The notes beneath the pieces are model-generated. The model saw only the letters and a program-made list of their open reading frames with translations. It was not told where the DNA came from and ran no database searches. A stretch of 64,000 nt of DNA, from contig QNYZ01000038.1 of NCBI GenBank assembly GCA_003973265.1, positions 1 through 64,000 on the forward strand, given 5' to 3'. This DNA is from Deltaproteobacteria bacterium. GTDB lineage: Bacteria; Desulfobacterota; Desulfobacteria; Desulfobacterales; QNYZ01. This document shows, in pieces, positions 33,288 to 43,224 of this stretch. Each line of letters starts with the position of its first letter. Within the stretch, counting starts at the first letter, position 1. Made by a program: the position numbers and the translations under genes.

Positions 33288-35453
33288 ATGATGCCACCAT
33301 TTATGTTCAGCGATGTGAATCGAGAGATCAACGTCTGCGGATATGATGCGATGGTCAAAAGCCATTGCCGCATGTGCCATGGCGGCTGCGGGGTGCGGGT
33401 CTACGTCAAGAACGGGAAAGTCGCCAAAATCGCCGGTGATCCGGATTGCCCCATCAACCACGGAACGCTTTGCACCAAGGGGATTGCCTCGGCACAGCTG
33501 GCCTATCACCCGGATCGGCTGACCCATCCGGTGCGCCGAATCGGCCCTAAAGGGAGCGGCCGCTGGGAGCGTATTTCCTGGGATGAAGCGCTGGATTCCA
33601 TTGCCGAACGGATCAATGACAATAAGGCCAGGTGCGGCGCGGAGTCGATTGTCATGGGCTATGGCACCGGCCGGGAAAATGAGGCGGCGATCTACCGGTT
33701 CGCCAACCTGCTCGGCACACCCAATGTCCTCACGGCCGGACATTTCTGCTATGGCCCGCGCATCGCCACGGGTATCATCACCTGCGGTACCAACCCCATT
33801 GTCGATTACGAAAACCACCCCAAATGCGTCATGCTCTGGGGCAACAACCTGGTCATCAGCAATCCGGACGAATACAAGGGCGAGCCGTTTTCGGTCAGCC
33901 TGAATAAAGGCGCGAAACTGATCGTCATCGACCCGCGCATGACCCGTGCTGCGGCCCGGGCCGATATCTGGCTCCAGTTGCGGCCGGGAACCGACACGGC
34001 CCTGGCGCTGGGGATGCTGAACGTTATTATCAACGAAAACCTGTATGACAAAGCATTCGTGGCCGAACATGTCCACGGATGGGACGCGTTTGTCCGGCGG
34101 GTTAACGATTATCCCCCGGAAAAAGCCGCCCGGATCACCTGGGTGCCGGAAGAAAAAATTATCGCCGCGGCCCGGCTCTATTCCACCACCAAACCGGCCG
34201 GGATCCAGTGGGGCGTGGCCATCGAACAGCAGATTAACTGCGCCGATAACGACCGGGTGCTCATCGCCCTGATGGGGATTACCGGCAACCTTGATGTGCC
34301 GGGCGGGCAGATGCTTTTTCGGACTCCCCATATCCGCAACGTCGGCACTTTCGGCGCCCACAAGATGCTTTCCAGGGAACAGGCCGAAAAACGCCTCGGG
34401 GGCGACCGGTTCCGGCTGGCTGGTAAATTCGGGATCATCAACCCCAAGTGCGTATGGGATGCTATCCTCCATGAAACCCCTTACCCGGTGAAGATGATGT
34501 TTCTGATCAGCACCAATCCGCTTCTGACCCGGGCCCATGCCGATGAAGTATATCGGGCGCTGGAGAAGGTTGATTTCATGGCGGTTTCCGATTTTTTCCT
34601 CACCCCCACGGCTGAAATGGCCGATATCGTCCTGCCGGCGGCCACCTGGCTGGAGATGGACTATATCGGAGATTTCTGGAAACGCCACGGCTACCTGCTC
34701 CCCCGCCGGAAAGTGATCCAGGTCGGCCAGTGCCGGTCAGACCATGAGATGCTCAACGACCTAGCCCACCGGGTGGGACAGGGAGATCACTGGTGGCCGA
34801 CCTTTGAGGGCGGACTCGATTATATCCTGGAGCCCATGGGCCTGACCTTTCAGGAATTTAAAAAGATGGATTTTATCCGGGGTGAAGTTAAATATCAAAA
34901 ATACAGGCAGCAGGGATTTTCCACGCCCACCGGGAAGCTGGAGGTCTATTCGACCCTGCTCGAAAAATGGGGCTATGATCCCCTGCCCCGGTTCGAGGAA
35001 CCGCCTGAAAGCCCGTATCGTTCTCCGGAGCTGGCCGAAACCTATCCGTATATCCTGATCACCGGCCGGCGGCTGCCCGGTTTTTTCCATTCGGAAAACC
35101 GCCAGGTTCCCTGGCTGCGGGAACTCCACCCGGATCCCATCGTCGAAATTCATCCTGAAACCGCTGCAAAAGAAAGAATCGGCGATGGCGACTGGGTGGT
35201 GATCGAATCACCTCGCGGCAAAATCCGGCAACGGGCCCGGCTTTACGACGGTATGGACCCGAAGGTGATTTCCGCCGAGCATGCCTGGTGGTTTCCCGAA
35301 GAAAAAAATCCGGAACACGGCTGGCGCCGATCCAATATCAATATCCTGACCGACAACGCCTATGACAATTGCGATCCGGCCATGGGTGCCACCCACGTGA
35401 GGACACTTCTCTGCCGAATCTATCCTGAAACCCGACAAGGAGACGATCAGTGA
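33288..35453 (+). CDS. Molybdopterin oxidoreductase, large subunit
   Basis: The ATG at 33288 has GGGGGA 4-5 bases upstream; an ATG at 33270 is also open but lacks a site. The protein has about 721 residues and no Tat signal, so it is cytoplasmic. An N-terminal [4Fe-4S] motif (CRMCHGGCGV with a later Cys in GTLCTKG) precedes the Mo/W-bis-MGD domains. Cys in GHFCYGPR is the likely metal ligand. The C-terminal dinucleotide domain shows LITGRRLPGFFHSENRQ. It belongs to the DMSO reductase superfamily; which substrate is not readable. It overlaps its ferredoxin gene. Confidence 0.88.
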   Translation: MMPPFMFSDVNREINVCGYDAMVKSHCRMCHGGCGVRVYVKNGKVAKIAGDPDCPINHGTLCTKGIASAQLAYHPDRLTHPVRRIGPKGSGRWERISWDEALDSIAERINDNKARCGAESIVMGYGTGRENEAAIYRFANLLGTPNVLTAGHFCYGPRIATGIITCGTNPIVDYENHPKCVMLWGNNLVISNPDEYKGEPFSVSLNKGAKLIVIDPRMTRAAARADIWLQLRPGTDTALALGMLNVIINENLYDKAFVAEHVHGWDAFVRRVNDYPPEKAARITWVPEEKIIAAARLYSTTKPAGIQWGVAIEQQINCADNDRVLIALMGITGNLDVPGGQMLFRTPHIRNVGTFGAHKMLSREQAEKRLGGDRFRLAGKFGIINPKCVWDAILHETPYPVKMMFLISTNPLLTRAHADEVYRALEKVDFMAVSDFFLTPTAEMADIVLPAATWLEMDYIGDFWKRHGYLLPRRKVIQVGQCRSDHEMLNDLAHRVGQGDHWWPTFEGGLDYILEPMGLTFQEFKKMDFIRGEVKYQKYRQQGFSTPTGKLEVYSTLLEKWGYDPLPRFEEPPESPYRSPELAETYPYILITGRRLPGFFHSENRQVPWLRELHPDPIVEIHPETAAKERIGDGDWVVIESPRGKIRQRARLYDGMDPKVISAEHAWWFPEEKNPEHGWRRSNINILTDNAYDNCDPAMGATHVRTLLCRIYPETRQGDDQ

Positions 35454-35911
35454 TGCCGACCACCATCACCATTGACGAAAAGGCCTGCTGGGGATGCAGA
35501 ACCTGCGAACTGGCCTGCAAACAGGAAATGCGGTCTGCGGTCGGCGTCCGGCTGATTGTTGTCGGTGAGGACGGCCCGCGGATCGAAAACGGAAAACCGG
35601 TTTTCACCTATCGGGTCCATATGTGCCGCCACTGCGACGATCCAACCTGTGCGGACGTCTGCCCCGAAGACGCCATTTCCAAAAGGGCCGACGGCATTGT
35701 CGTATTGGACGACACGCTCTGTTCGGGATGCCGGGCCTGTATTGCCGCCTGTCCGTATGACGCCATTGATTTCGATGCGAATCGTGATGTCGCCCAAAAA
35801 TGCAATCTCTGCCACCATCGGGTGGACCAGGGCCTGGTTCCGGCCTGTGCCGATAATATCTGTCTGGCGCATTGTATCGGTTTCAAGTCATCTCCGGATT
35901 CGCTAACGTAA
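35453..35911 (+). CDS. Four-cluster ferredoxin, DmsB/PhsB-like
   Basis: The protein has about 152 residues. Four cysteine sets follow the DmsB order: CWGCRTCELAC, CRHCDDPTCADVCP, CSGCRACIAACP and CNLCHHRVDQG with CADNICLAHC. The ATG overlaps the stop of the molybdoenzyme by one base, with AAGGAGA upstream. It is the electron-transfer subunit of that enzyme. No membrane anchor gene follows, so the pair may work as a soluble complex. Confidence 0.92.
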   Translation: MPTTITIDEKACWGCRTCELACKQEMRSAVGVRLIVVGEDGPRIENGKPVFTYRVHMCRHCDDPTCADVCPEDAISKRADGIVVLDDTLCSGCRACIAACPYDAIDFDANRDVAQKCNLCHHRVDQGLVPACADNICLAHCIGFKSSPDSLT

Positions 35912-35952
35912 ATTTCGGAGGAAATGGCGTCCAGCTGCACACGGGGGAAGAT

Positions 35953-35991
35953 AAGGGGTCGAGAGGCAAGGGGGCAAAGGATTAAGTGAAA
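35953..35991 (+). repeat. Dispersed intergenic repeat, copy at the efflux operon start
   Basis: GGGGTCGAGAGGCAAGGGGG, then AAAGGATTAAGTGAAA, shares its words with the copies at 37.4 and 43.2 kb. It supplies the ribosome site (AAAGGA) and GTG start of the outer-membrane factor gene. Confidence 0.5.
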
Positions 35992-37452
35992 TACTGCAAA
36001 ATATTAAAAAGTCGATTCATCGCTTATGTGGGGATGATGCTTTTCGTTGCAGGAACCGTTTGCGCCTGCCAGCCGTTTCGCCCGGTGGAGCGGCCTTCCG
36101 TGGAAACAGATCTGCCACCGGCCTATTCCCATGACGCGGCTGGCCATCCCGTTGAAAAGTGGTGGGAGACATTTAACGATCCGCAATTAAATATCCTGGT
36201 CGAAACCGCGCTGAAAAACAACTTTTCCATTCAGGAAAGCTGGGCGCGGCTGGAACAGGCCGGCGCACTGGCTGTAAAGGCCGGGGCGGCCACGTATCCG
36301 TCCCTGTCGGCTGACGCCGATGCCTCGCTGGGACGACAGCGCACGGACAACGGGCGGATCGCTGACACGAAGAAAGTGGAAAAATACAACCTGGGCCTGC
36401 TGAGTCAATACGAAGTAGACCTGTGGGGAAAAATCCGTTCGAAACGAAAAGCTGCGCTGCTGGAGGCTTCGGCCACCCGTTTCGATCTTCAGACCATGGC
36501 GGTCACCGTGGCCGCCACGGTGACTGACCGCTGGATCCGGATCATCTCCCAGCGCATGCAAAAAAAACTGCTTGAGGAACAGCTGGCTGCCAACCAGACC
36601 CTGGCTGATCTGGTGGAGTTGCGGTTCCGCAAATCTTTGGCATCCGCCCTGGATGTCCTTCAGCAGCGGCAGATCGTCCAGCGGGTACGGGCCCGGATCC
36701 CACTGGTTGTGCAAAAAGAGGCCCTGCTGCAAAATGAGCTGGCGCTCTTGCTCGGCAAAGCACCCCAGGCCGCACCGGCTATTTCGCGCGAGACGCTGGA
36801 GATACCGGCCGATGTTCCGGCCACCGGAATTCCGGCCCGTCTGCTGACCGCCCGTCCGGATATCCAGGCGGCCGCCAAACGACTGACGGCTGCCCGGTGG
36901 CAGGTATCCGTGGCACGCGCCGACCTGCTGCCCAGCATCCGGTTGTCCGCCCGGGCTGTCTACCAGGCCGGGAAACTAAATCTGCTGTTCGACAACTGGC
37001 TGCTGAACCTGGCCGCAGGCTTGACGGCCCCCTTACTTGACGGGCACCGGCGACAGGCGGAAATCACGCGGTCGCGTGCCGTGGTTGATGAAAAACTCGC
37101 TGCCTACCGCCGCACGGTGGTGACAGCCATCAAGGAAGTGGAAGATGCCCTGGTCAGTGAGGCCGGTTTGCGGGATCATATTAAAGGACTTGAGGCCCAG
37201 CTGGCGGTGACGAAAGCGGCCCTGAGAGAAGCGCGTACACGATACCGCAAGGGCCTGAACGATTACCTGCCCGTACTCAGCGGTCTGCTCTCGGTTCAGA
37301 CGCTGGAAAGAGATCTGATTCAACGCCAGACCGATCTGCTGGTTACCCGGGTCAACCTTTACCGTGCATTGGGCGGGGGATGGGGTGAAGGGTTGGTGAA
37401 ACGGGGAGAAAACAAGGGGGCCGGGAGGTCAAGGATTCGAGGGGTCGAGTGA
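35986..37452 (+). CDS. Outer membrane efflux factor (NodT/TolC-like lipoprotein)
   Basis: The protein has 488 residues. A signal peptide ends in a lipobox-like VCAC, so it is probably a lipoprotein. Two OEP repeats follow (PVEKWWETFNDPQLNILVETALKNNFSIQ, cited by position, and RPDIQAAAKRLTAARWQVSVARADLLPS). It forms the outer-membrane channel for the RND pump encoded next. The GTG start lies in a dispersed repeat, and the last residues (GRSRIRGVE) are encoded by another copy, so both ends may have been reshaped by the element. Confidence 0.9.
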   Translation: MKYCKILKSRFIAYVGMMLFVAGTVCACQPFRPVERPSVETDLPPAYSHDAAGHPVEKWWETFNDPQLNILVETALKNNFSIQESWARLEQAGALAVKAGAATYPSLSADADASLGRQRTDNGRIADTKKVEKYNLGLLSQYEVDLWGKIRSKRKAALLEASATRFDLQTMAVTVAATVTDRWIRIISQRMQKKLLEEQLAANQTLADLVELRFRKSLASALDVLQQRQIVQRVRARIPLVVQKEALLQNELALLLGKAPQAAPAISRETLEIPADVPATGIPARLLTARPDIQAAAKRLTAARWQVSVARADLLPSIRLSARAVYQAGKLNLLFDNWLLNLAAGLTAPLLDGHRRQAEITRSRAVVDEKLAAYRRTVVTAIKEVEDALVSEAGLRDHIKGLEAQLAVTKAALREARTRYRKGLNDYLPVLSGLLSVQTLERDLIQRQTDLLVTRVNLYRALGGGWGEGLVKRGENKGAGRSRIRGVE

Positions 37453-37457
37453 AAAGC
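37411..37457 (+). repeat. Dispersed intergenic repeat overlapping the efflux-factor 3' end
   Basis: GGGGCCGGGAGGTCAAGGAT, then TCGAGGGGTCGAGTGAAAA, matches the core GGATTCGAGGGGTC of the 43.2 kb copies. It encodes the final residues and stop of the outer-membrane factor. Confidence 0.55.
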
Positions 37458-37533
37458 TAAAACCATGGAATCAACACCTTCGAAACCGCTTATCCAGCTC
37501 ATTTGAAAAATAACCACGGTAAAAAAGATACCT

Positions 37534-38754
37534 GTGACGGACGATATGAAAAATGACCAATCACCACCGGAGTTACCCCGCAGAAGTATCGGTTCGACTA
37601 TTTTCAGGGCCCTGCTCTGTGTGATAATTATTGCGGCCGGCCTTTTCGCAGCAAACTATCTGACCCGCACATCTCCAGGGGCCCATCGCCGGGCACCCGC
37701 AAAGAGCACCCCCCGGGTCCGGGTGCAGACCGTGGCCCCGACCAATGAAACCGTCATCGTCAAGGCCACCGGCACGGTGACCCCGGCCCGAAAAATCACG
37801 TTAAAATCCCGCGTCGCCGGTGAAGTCATCGGCACCCATCCGGATTTTGCTCCGGGCGGGTTCCTGAAAAAAGGCGCGTTGGTTCTCAAGATAGACGATA
37901 CCGATTATCAACTGGCACTGGCCCGAAAAGAAAGCGAGGAGGTCAACGCGCGCTACGCAATTGCCCTTGAACAGGGACGCCAGGAAGTCGCCCGGCGGGA
38001 ATGGGAACTGATCAACAAGGATAATCCGATCGACGATGCCGACGGTGAACTGGCCTTGCGTAAGCCTCATCTTGAAAAGGTTCTGGCCGATTTAAAAGCC
38101 GCCCGGATCGGCGTTAAGCAGGCCCGGCTGAATGTGCAGCGAACCCGGATCCGGACACCGTTCAATGCTGTTATTCTTGCGACCTATGTTGAAACCGGCT
38201 CCCAGATTACGGCCTGGGAACGCCTCGCCGACCTGGTGGCGACAGACGAATACTGGGTCCGGGTATCCATTCCCGTGGATCGGCTGAAATGGATCTCGAT
38301 TCCGGTCGATCATCGAAAAACCGGTTCTATGGCCCGCATCATTTACCATTCCAATGCCGTAAGAACCGGGTCCGTGATCAAACTGCTCGGGGACCTGGAA
38401 CCCAGGGGTCGCATGGCGCGATTGCTGATCGCCATCAAAGACCCTTTGGGCCGTAATCCTTCCGATCTCCATCGCCCGCCTCTGCTCATCGGCGAATATA
38501 TCCGGGTAGAGATCAGGGGAAAGCCGTTGAATAACGTCTACCGGATACCCCGAACCGCTCTGCGGGATGGCACCCGCCTCTGGATTGCCGGCTCCGATGA
38601 CAAGCTGGAAATTCGCCCGGTGGAAACAATCTGGCGTGATGCGGAAGCGGTTTTTTTGAAAACCGGGCTTCAACCGGGCGACCGGTTAATTGTCTCGGAC
38701 CTGTCGGCTCCCGTTGCCGGAATGCCGGTCAAGGTCGTTGACAAAGACAAGTAG
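37534..38754 (+). CDS. RND efflux periplasmic adaptor (membrane fusion protein)
   Basis: The protein has 406 residues with an N-terminal membrane segment (about 20-45). The usual adaptor order follows: a half-lipoyl (TVTPARKITLKSRVAGEVIG), a coiled-coil hairpin in the middle (ARKESEEVNARYAIALEQGRQEVARREW region) and the second half-lipoyl (QRTRIRTPFNAVI). The beta-barrel and membrane-proximal parts end the protein. It bridges the RND pump and the outer-membrane factor. The start is GTG, with a spacer of 81 bases from the preceding gene. Confidence 0.92.
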   Translation: MTDDMKNDQSPPELPRRSIGSTIFRALLCVIIIAAGLFAANYLTRTSPGAHRRAPAKSTPRVRVQTVAPTNETVIVKATGTVTPARKITLKSRVAGEVIGTHPDFAPGGFLKKGALVLKIDDTDYQLALARKESEEVNARYAIALEQGRQEVARREWELINKDNPIDDADGELALRKPHLEKVLADLKAARIGVKQARLNVQRTRIRTPFNAVILATYVETGSQITAWERLADLVATDEYWVRVSIPVDRLKWISIPVDHRKTGSMARIIYHSNAVRTGSVIKLLGDLEPRGRMARLLIAIKDPLGRNPSDLHRPPLLIGEYIRVEIRGKPLNNVYRIPRTALRDGTRLWIAGSDDKLEIRPVETIWRDAEAVFLKTGLQPGDRLIVSDLSAPVAGMPVKVVDKDK

Positions 38755-38813
38755 GCGATGCGGCTGGGATGCCAAAATCCTGCAGCCGGATAAACATTAC
38801 AAGAAAATAGTCC

Positions 38814-41800
38814 ATGACAGACGAAAACGACAGACCGACTGGAAAATATCACGGACCGCTGGCCTGGATGGCGGGCCATTCGGTCAGTGCCAACCTGCTG
38901 ATGCTGATTTTTCTCATCGGTGGGTTGCTCCTCAGCGGAAAAATAAAAAAAGAAGTTTTTCCTGATTTTGAGCTGGACCTGGTCACCATCAATATGGCCT
39001 ATCCCGGCGCCGGCCCCGAGGAAATCGAACGGGGGATCATCCTGGCCGTCGAAGAAGCGATCCAGGACATTGACGAGATCAAGGATTTTACGGCCACTGC
39101 CAGGGAAGGGTCGGCCCAGGTCACCGTCGAGATCCGGGAAGGGGAGAATCCCCGGCAGGTGGCCCGGGATATTGAAAACGAGATCAACCGAATTACGTCT
39201 TTTCCAGAAGAGGCCGAAGATATCCGGGTATCCGTAGTTAAGCGCAAACGGTACGTCGTTGCTCTGGCCCTGTTTGGAGATCAGACGGAACGGGTCCTGC
39301 GGGAAATGGCAGAGACTATCCGGGACCAACTGCTGCAGGATCCTGACATCTCACAGATCGACCTCGAAGGAGTGCGGGATTTCGAAATCCGGATCGAAAT
39401 CCCCCAAACCGAATTGCGGGCCTATCACCTGACCCTCGATTCGGTGGCCCGGACACTGAGACGCGCCGCCGTGGAACTGCCCGGCGGCGCCATCAAAACT
39501 GCCGGCGGAGATGTCCTTGTCCGTGTGAACGAACGCCGCGATTTTGCCCGCGAGTTTGCCACGATTCCCATCATTGCGGCCAGTGACGGTACCCAGGTGT
39601 TGCTTGAGGACATTGCCACGATATCGGAGAGTTTTGAAGATTCTGACCGTTTCGCCACGTTTAACGGCCATCCGGCGGTGATGCTCCGGGTGTACCGGGT
39701 CGGTGACCAGACACCGATTTCCGTATCCGATGCGGTCCATCGCAAAATGGCTGAAATCAATCAGAGCCTGCCACCCGGCCTGACGCTGGAACCCCGCAAT
39801 GACCGCTCCAAAATCTACCGGCAACGTCTCGATCTGATGCTGCGCAACGGCTATATGGGTCTGGGCCTGGTATTTGTCCTGCTGGCCATCTTTCTCGAGG
39901 CCCGTCTGGCCTTCTGGGTCAGCCTGGGCATTCCAATCTCATTTCTGGGATCATTGCTGTTGCTGCCGTCACTGGGCGTCAGTATTAACATGATCTCCAT
40001 GTTTGCATTTATCGTTACCCTGGGGATTGTAGTCGATGACGCTATCGTGGTCGGCGAAAGCATCTACTTTGAACGCCAGCGGGGACTGGGCTGGTACCAG
40101 GCCGCCATCATCGGCGCCCGTCAGATTGCCGTACCGGTGATTTTCAGCGTATTGACCAACATGGTCGCCTTTATGCCCCTTTTCTTTGTCCCGGGATTTA
40201 TGGGCAAAGTGTTCAAACAGATTCCGATCGTCGTGATCAGCGTATTTACCATCTCGCTGATTGAAAGCCTCTTTATCCTGCCGGCGCATCTTGGCCATCA
40301 AAAAGAGTGCCGCCATCGCGGCCTTTTCTCCTGGTTGATGGATCGGCAACAACAGTTCAGCGCTTTTTTCACCCGCCTGGTAAAAACCCTGTACGGGCCA
40401 TTTTTAAAAGGCGTCCTGCACTGGCGTTATGTGACTGTTTCGCTAGGAATCGCTCTGCTTCTCGTTACCGTCGGGTGGGTAAAGAGTGGCCGGATGGGGT
40501 TTGAACTCTTTCCGAAGGTTGAATCCGATTACGCCAGGGTAACGGCCAGGATGCCTTTCGGAACAGCCGTCGAAAAAACATCCGACATCCATAAATTACT
40601 GGTGCAGGCAGCACAGGAAGTAGTCGCCGAAAACGGCGGAGATAATTTGAGCGAAGGTATCTATGCTTTTGTCAACGGTAATTTTACCCGGATATGGGTC
40701 TACCTGACGCCACCAGAAGTGCGGCCCGTTTCAACCGCCACGCTGACAAAGCTGTGGCGGAAAAAAGTGGGCCACCTGCCGGGTATTGAAACCATCAAAT
40801 TCGAATCCGATGCCGGCGGACCCGGCCGGGGAGCGGCCATTGCCGTTGAATTAAGACACCGCCAGATTCCGGTACTTGAACGTGCCAGTGCCCGGCTTTC
40901 AAAAGCCTTTGCCCTTTATCCAAATGTCACCGATATCGACAGCGGCTTTTCTCCCGGCAAAGAGCAGGTCAATTTAAAAATAAAACCCGAAGGCCAGAGC
41001 CTGGGCCTGACGGCCAGAGAAGTCGCCCGCCAGGTTCGGCATGCCTATTACGGTGCCGAGGCCCTGCGCCAGCAACGGGGACGAAACGAGGTTAAGGTCA
41101 TGGTTCGCCGACCCGAATCTGAGCGGGTATCAGAAAATGACCTTGAAGAGATGATATTGCAAACCCCGTCAGGCAAAGATGTGGCCTTAAGAGAAGTCGT
41201 CAGCATGACCCGAGGCCGGGCGGAAACTTCCATTGTCCGGCGCAACGGACAACGAATCGTGACCGTATCCGCCGACGTCCGGCCCCGCAACAAGGCCGGC
41301 CGAATATTAGCGGATATCAAAGCCCGTCTGCTCCCCGTCCTCCAGCAGGAATACCCCGGTTTAACCTATAGCTTTGAAGGCCGCCAGGCAGATCGGCGTG
41401 AAAGTATGCAGGCCCTGAAAAAAGGCATGCTGATTGCGCTGCTGGTCATCTATGTTATGCTGGCTATCCCGTTTAACAGCTATCTGCAGCCGATGATCAT
41501 CATGTTTTCGATCCCCTTCGGTATTGTGGGTGCCATTGCCGGCCACCTGATCATGGGGTACAACCTCAGCATTGTCAGCATGTTCGGGCTGGTGGCCCTG
41601 TCCGGCGTCGTGGTCAACGATTCTCTGGTATTGATCGAATTTGCCAACCGTCGGCATCTGGCAGGCGCCAGCGTTTCCGCCGCTATCCACGAGGCCGCGC
41701 TTCATCGTTTTCGTCCCATCCTTTTAACCACCTTGACCACTTTCGGCGGCTTATCGCCCATTATTTTTGAAACTTCGCGCCAGGCGCGCTTTTTGATCCC

Positions 41801-41942
41801 CATGGCTGTTTCTCTCGGATACGGCATTCTGTTTGCCACGATGATCACGTTGATTCTGGTACCGTCATTGTATCTGATCCTGGCGGATGTTAAAAATACG
41901 ATCGGCACGTCAGGAAAACCTGACAACAACAGTGAACTTTGA
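38814..41942 (+). CDS. RND family efflux transporter (AcrB-like)
   Basis: The protein has 1042 residues, typical for HAE-type RND pumps. The first membrane segment (SANLLMLIFLIGGLLLSG) is followed by porter domains. The membrane core has FIVTLGIVVDDAIVVGE with the proton-relay Asp pair, and the second half ends with GLVALSGVVVNDSLVLIEFAN. It exports small molecules using the proton gradient. Sequence does not reveal the substrate. It is the last of three co-directional efflux genes. Confidence 0.95.
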   Translation: MTDENDRPTGKYHGPLAWMAGHSVSANLLMLIFLIGGLLLSGKIKKEVFPDFELDLVTINMAYPGAGPEEIERGIILAVEEAIQDIDEIKDFTATAREGSAQVTVEIREGENPRQVARDIENEINRITSFPEEAEDIRVSVVKRKRYVVALALFGDQTERVLREMAETIRDQLLQDPDISQIDLEGVRDFEIRIEIPQTELRAYHLTLDSVARTLRRAAVELPGGAIKTAGGDVLVRVNERRDFAREFATIPIIAASDGTQVLLEDIATISESFEDSDRFATFNGHPAVMLRVYRVGDQTPISVSDAVHRKMAEINQSLPPGLTLEPRNDRSKIYRQRLDLMLRNGYMGLGLVFVLLAIFLEARLAFWVSLGIPISFLGSLLLLPSLGVSINMISMFAFIVTLGIVVDDAIVVGESIYFERQRGLGWYQAAIIGARQIAVPVIFSVLTNMVAFMPLFFVPGFMGKVFKQIPIVVISVFTISLIESLFILPAHLGHQKECRHRGLFSWLMDRQQQFSAFFTRLVKTLYGPFLKGVLHWRYVTVSLGIALLLVTVGWVKSGRMGFELFPKVESDYARVTARMPFGTAVEKTSDIHKLLVQAAQEVVAENGGDNLSEGIYAFVNGNFTRIWVYLTPPEVRPVSTATLTKLWRKKVGHLPGIETIKFESDAGGPGRGAAIAVELRHRQIPVLERASARLSKAFALYPNVTDIDSGFSPGKEQVNLKIKPEGQSLGLTAREVARQVRHAYYGAEALRQQRGRNEVKVMVRRPESERVSENDLEEMILQTPSGKDVALREVVSMTRGRAETSIVRRNGQRIVTVSADVRPRNKAGRILADIKARLLPVLQQEYPGLTYSFEGRQADRRESMQALKKGMLIALLVIYVMLAIPFNSYLQPMIIMFSIPFGIVGAIAGHLIMGYNLSIVSMFGLVALSGVVVNDSLVLIEFANRRHLAGASVSAAIHEAALHRFRPILLTTLTTFGGLSPIIFETSRQARFLIPMAVSLGYGILFATMITLILVPSLYLILADVKNTIGTSGKPDNNSEL

Positions 41943-42039
41943 AAACCGGATCATACGCTTTGCCCCCCGGTAAAGTCTGTTCTGACGGGTCGGGGGAATG
42001 TTTTCATTTTCGGCTTTTTCCTTCATCCATTGAGGCGCC

Positions 42040-43197
42040 ATGAAGCAACCGATGACCACCTATACATATCAGCGGGATCTGCGTTATTTTGTTAAAACCG
42101 CCGACGGCATTCAGGACGCGTGCGCCGAAGAGCTGGCCGGGCTGGGCGCCGGCGATATCTCCCCGGAATTTCGCGGTATTCATTTCAAGGCGGACACAGC
42201 CGTTTTCTATCACATTAATTATTTAACCCGCCTGGCATCCCGATGTCTGGCACCGCTGGTGTCGTTTGGCTGCCCGGATACCGATGTATTGTACCGAAAA
42301 GCAAAACAGCTCCGGTGGGAAGATTTCTTTGTCGGCGACCGAACCTTTGCCGTATCGGCAACTGTCTCCAACAGCAGGATTTCCCATTCAAAGTACGCAT
42401 CTCTCCGCCTCAAAGACGCGATTGCCGATTATTTCCGGGAAAAAACCGGTCGGCGGCCGGATGTATCGGTCCGGGATCCCGATATTTTGCTCCATCTTCA
42501 TATCCGGAACAACCGGGCCGACATCAGCCTCGATGCGTCGGGCGGCGCGCTTCACCGGCGGGGATACCGGGAAGAGACCGGCCCGGCCCCCATGCAGGAG
42601 ACGGTGGCGGCGGCGATCATCCATTTGAGCCAATGGGACGGATCGCAGCCGTTATACGATCCCATGTGCGGATCGGGGACTCTGCTCTGCGAAGCACTGA
42701 TGCGATATTGCCGCGTTCCTTCGGGAATTTTCAGACGCCGGTTCGGGTTTGAATGTCTGCCGGATTTTGATGCTGCGCTCTGGCAAAAAGTAAAAAAGCA
42801 GGCCGACGCTCAAATCCGAAAACTGCCCGAAAACCTGATTGCCGGCAGCGACCTGTCCCAAGAGGCCGTCGATGCCGCCAGGGTTAACATCATGGGGCTC
42901 AATGACGGAAAAAATGTCCGGCTTAAAGCCTTTGACTTCAATGATCTGCCGGCCCTTGAGGGCCATATCATTGTCACCAACCCTCCCTATGGTATCCGGA
43001 TGGGAAAAGATACGGATCTGGACGCTTTTTACAAACGCCTTGGCGATTTTTTGAAACAAAAATGCAACGGCTCGGCGGCCTACATCTACTTTGGAGACCG
43101 TAAATATATTAAGAAAATCGGTTTGAAAACCTCATGGAAGAAACCGATCAAGGCCGGCGGCCTGGACGGACGGCTCGCAAAGTATGAGCTGTATTGA
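42040..43197 (+). CDS. THUMP-domain rRNA N2-guanine methyltransferase (RlmL N-half type)
   Basis: The protein has 385 residues. The N-terminal part to about residue 165 is THUMP/ferredoxin-like RNA-binding. The methyltransferase part has YDPMCGSGTLLCEALM near 205 and the catalytic NPPYGIRMG near 310. The length matches the first module of RlmL, which methylates G2445 of 23S rRNA in E. coli. The RlmK module is absent. It lies 97 bases after the RND gene and is followed by a short palindrome. Confidence 0.9.
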   Translation: MKQPMTTYTYQRDLRYFVKTADGIQDACAEELAGLGAGDISPEFRGIHFKADTAVFYHINYLTRLASRCLAPLVSFGCPDTDVLYRKAKQLRWEDFFVGDRTFAVSATVSNSRISHSKYASLRLKDAIADYFREKTGRRPDVSVRDPDILLHLHIRNNRADISLDASGGALHRRGYREETGPAPMQETVAAAIIHLSQWDGSQPLYDPMCGSGTLLCEALMRYCRVPSGIFRRRFGFECLPDFDAALWQKVKKQADAQIRKLPENLIAGSDLSQEAVDAARVNIMGLNDGKNVRLKAFDFNDLPALEGHIIVTNPPYGIRMGKDTDLDAFYKRLGDFLKQKCNGSAAYIYFGDRKYIKKIGLKTSWKKPIKAGGLDGRLAKYELY

Positions 43198-43199
43198 AG

Positions 43200-43220
43200 T
43201 GGAACAACGGCGTTGTTCCA
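43200..43220 (+). terminator. Perfect short palindrome after the methyltransferase
   Basis: TGGAACAACG, one base, CGTTGTTCCA: ten-base arms starting three bases after the stop. It can form a hairpin at the transcript end, though no T run follows directly. Confidence 0.5.
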
Positions 43221-43224
43221 GAGG

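Noticed and set aside
33255-34688. A 477-codon minus-strand open frame opposite the molybdoenzyme
   Set aside because: It lies entirely antisense to a gene with clear Mo-binding and Fe-S motifs, and its own translation has no recognisable domain. GC-rich coding DNA often leaves such shadows.
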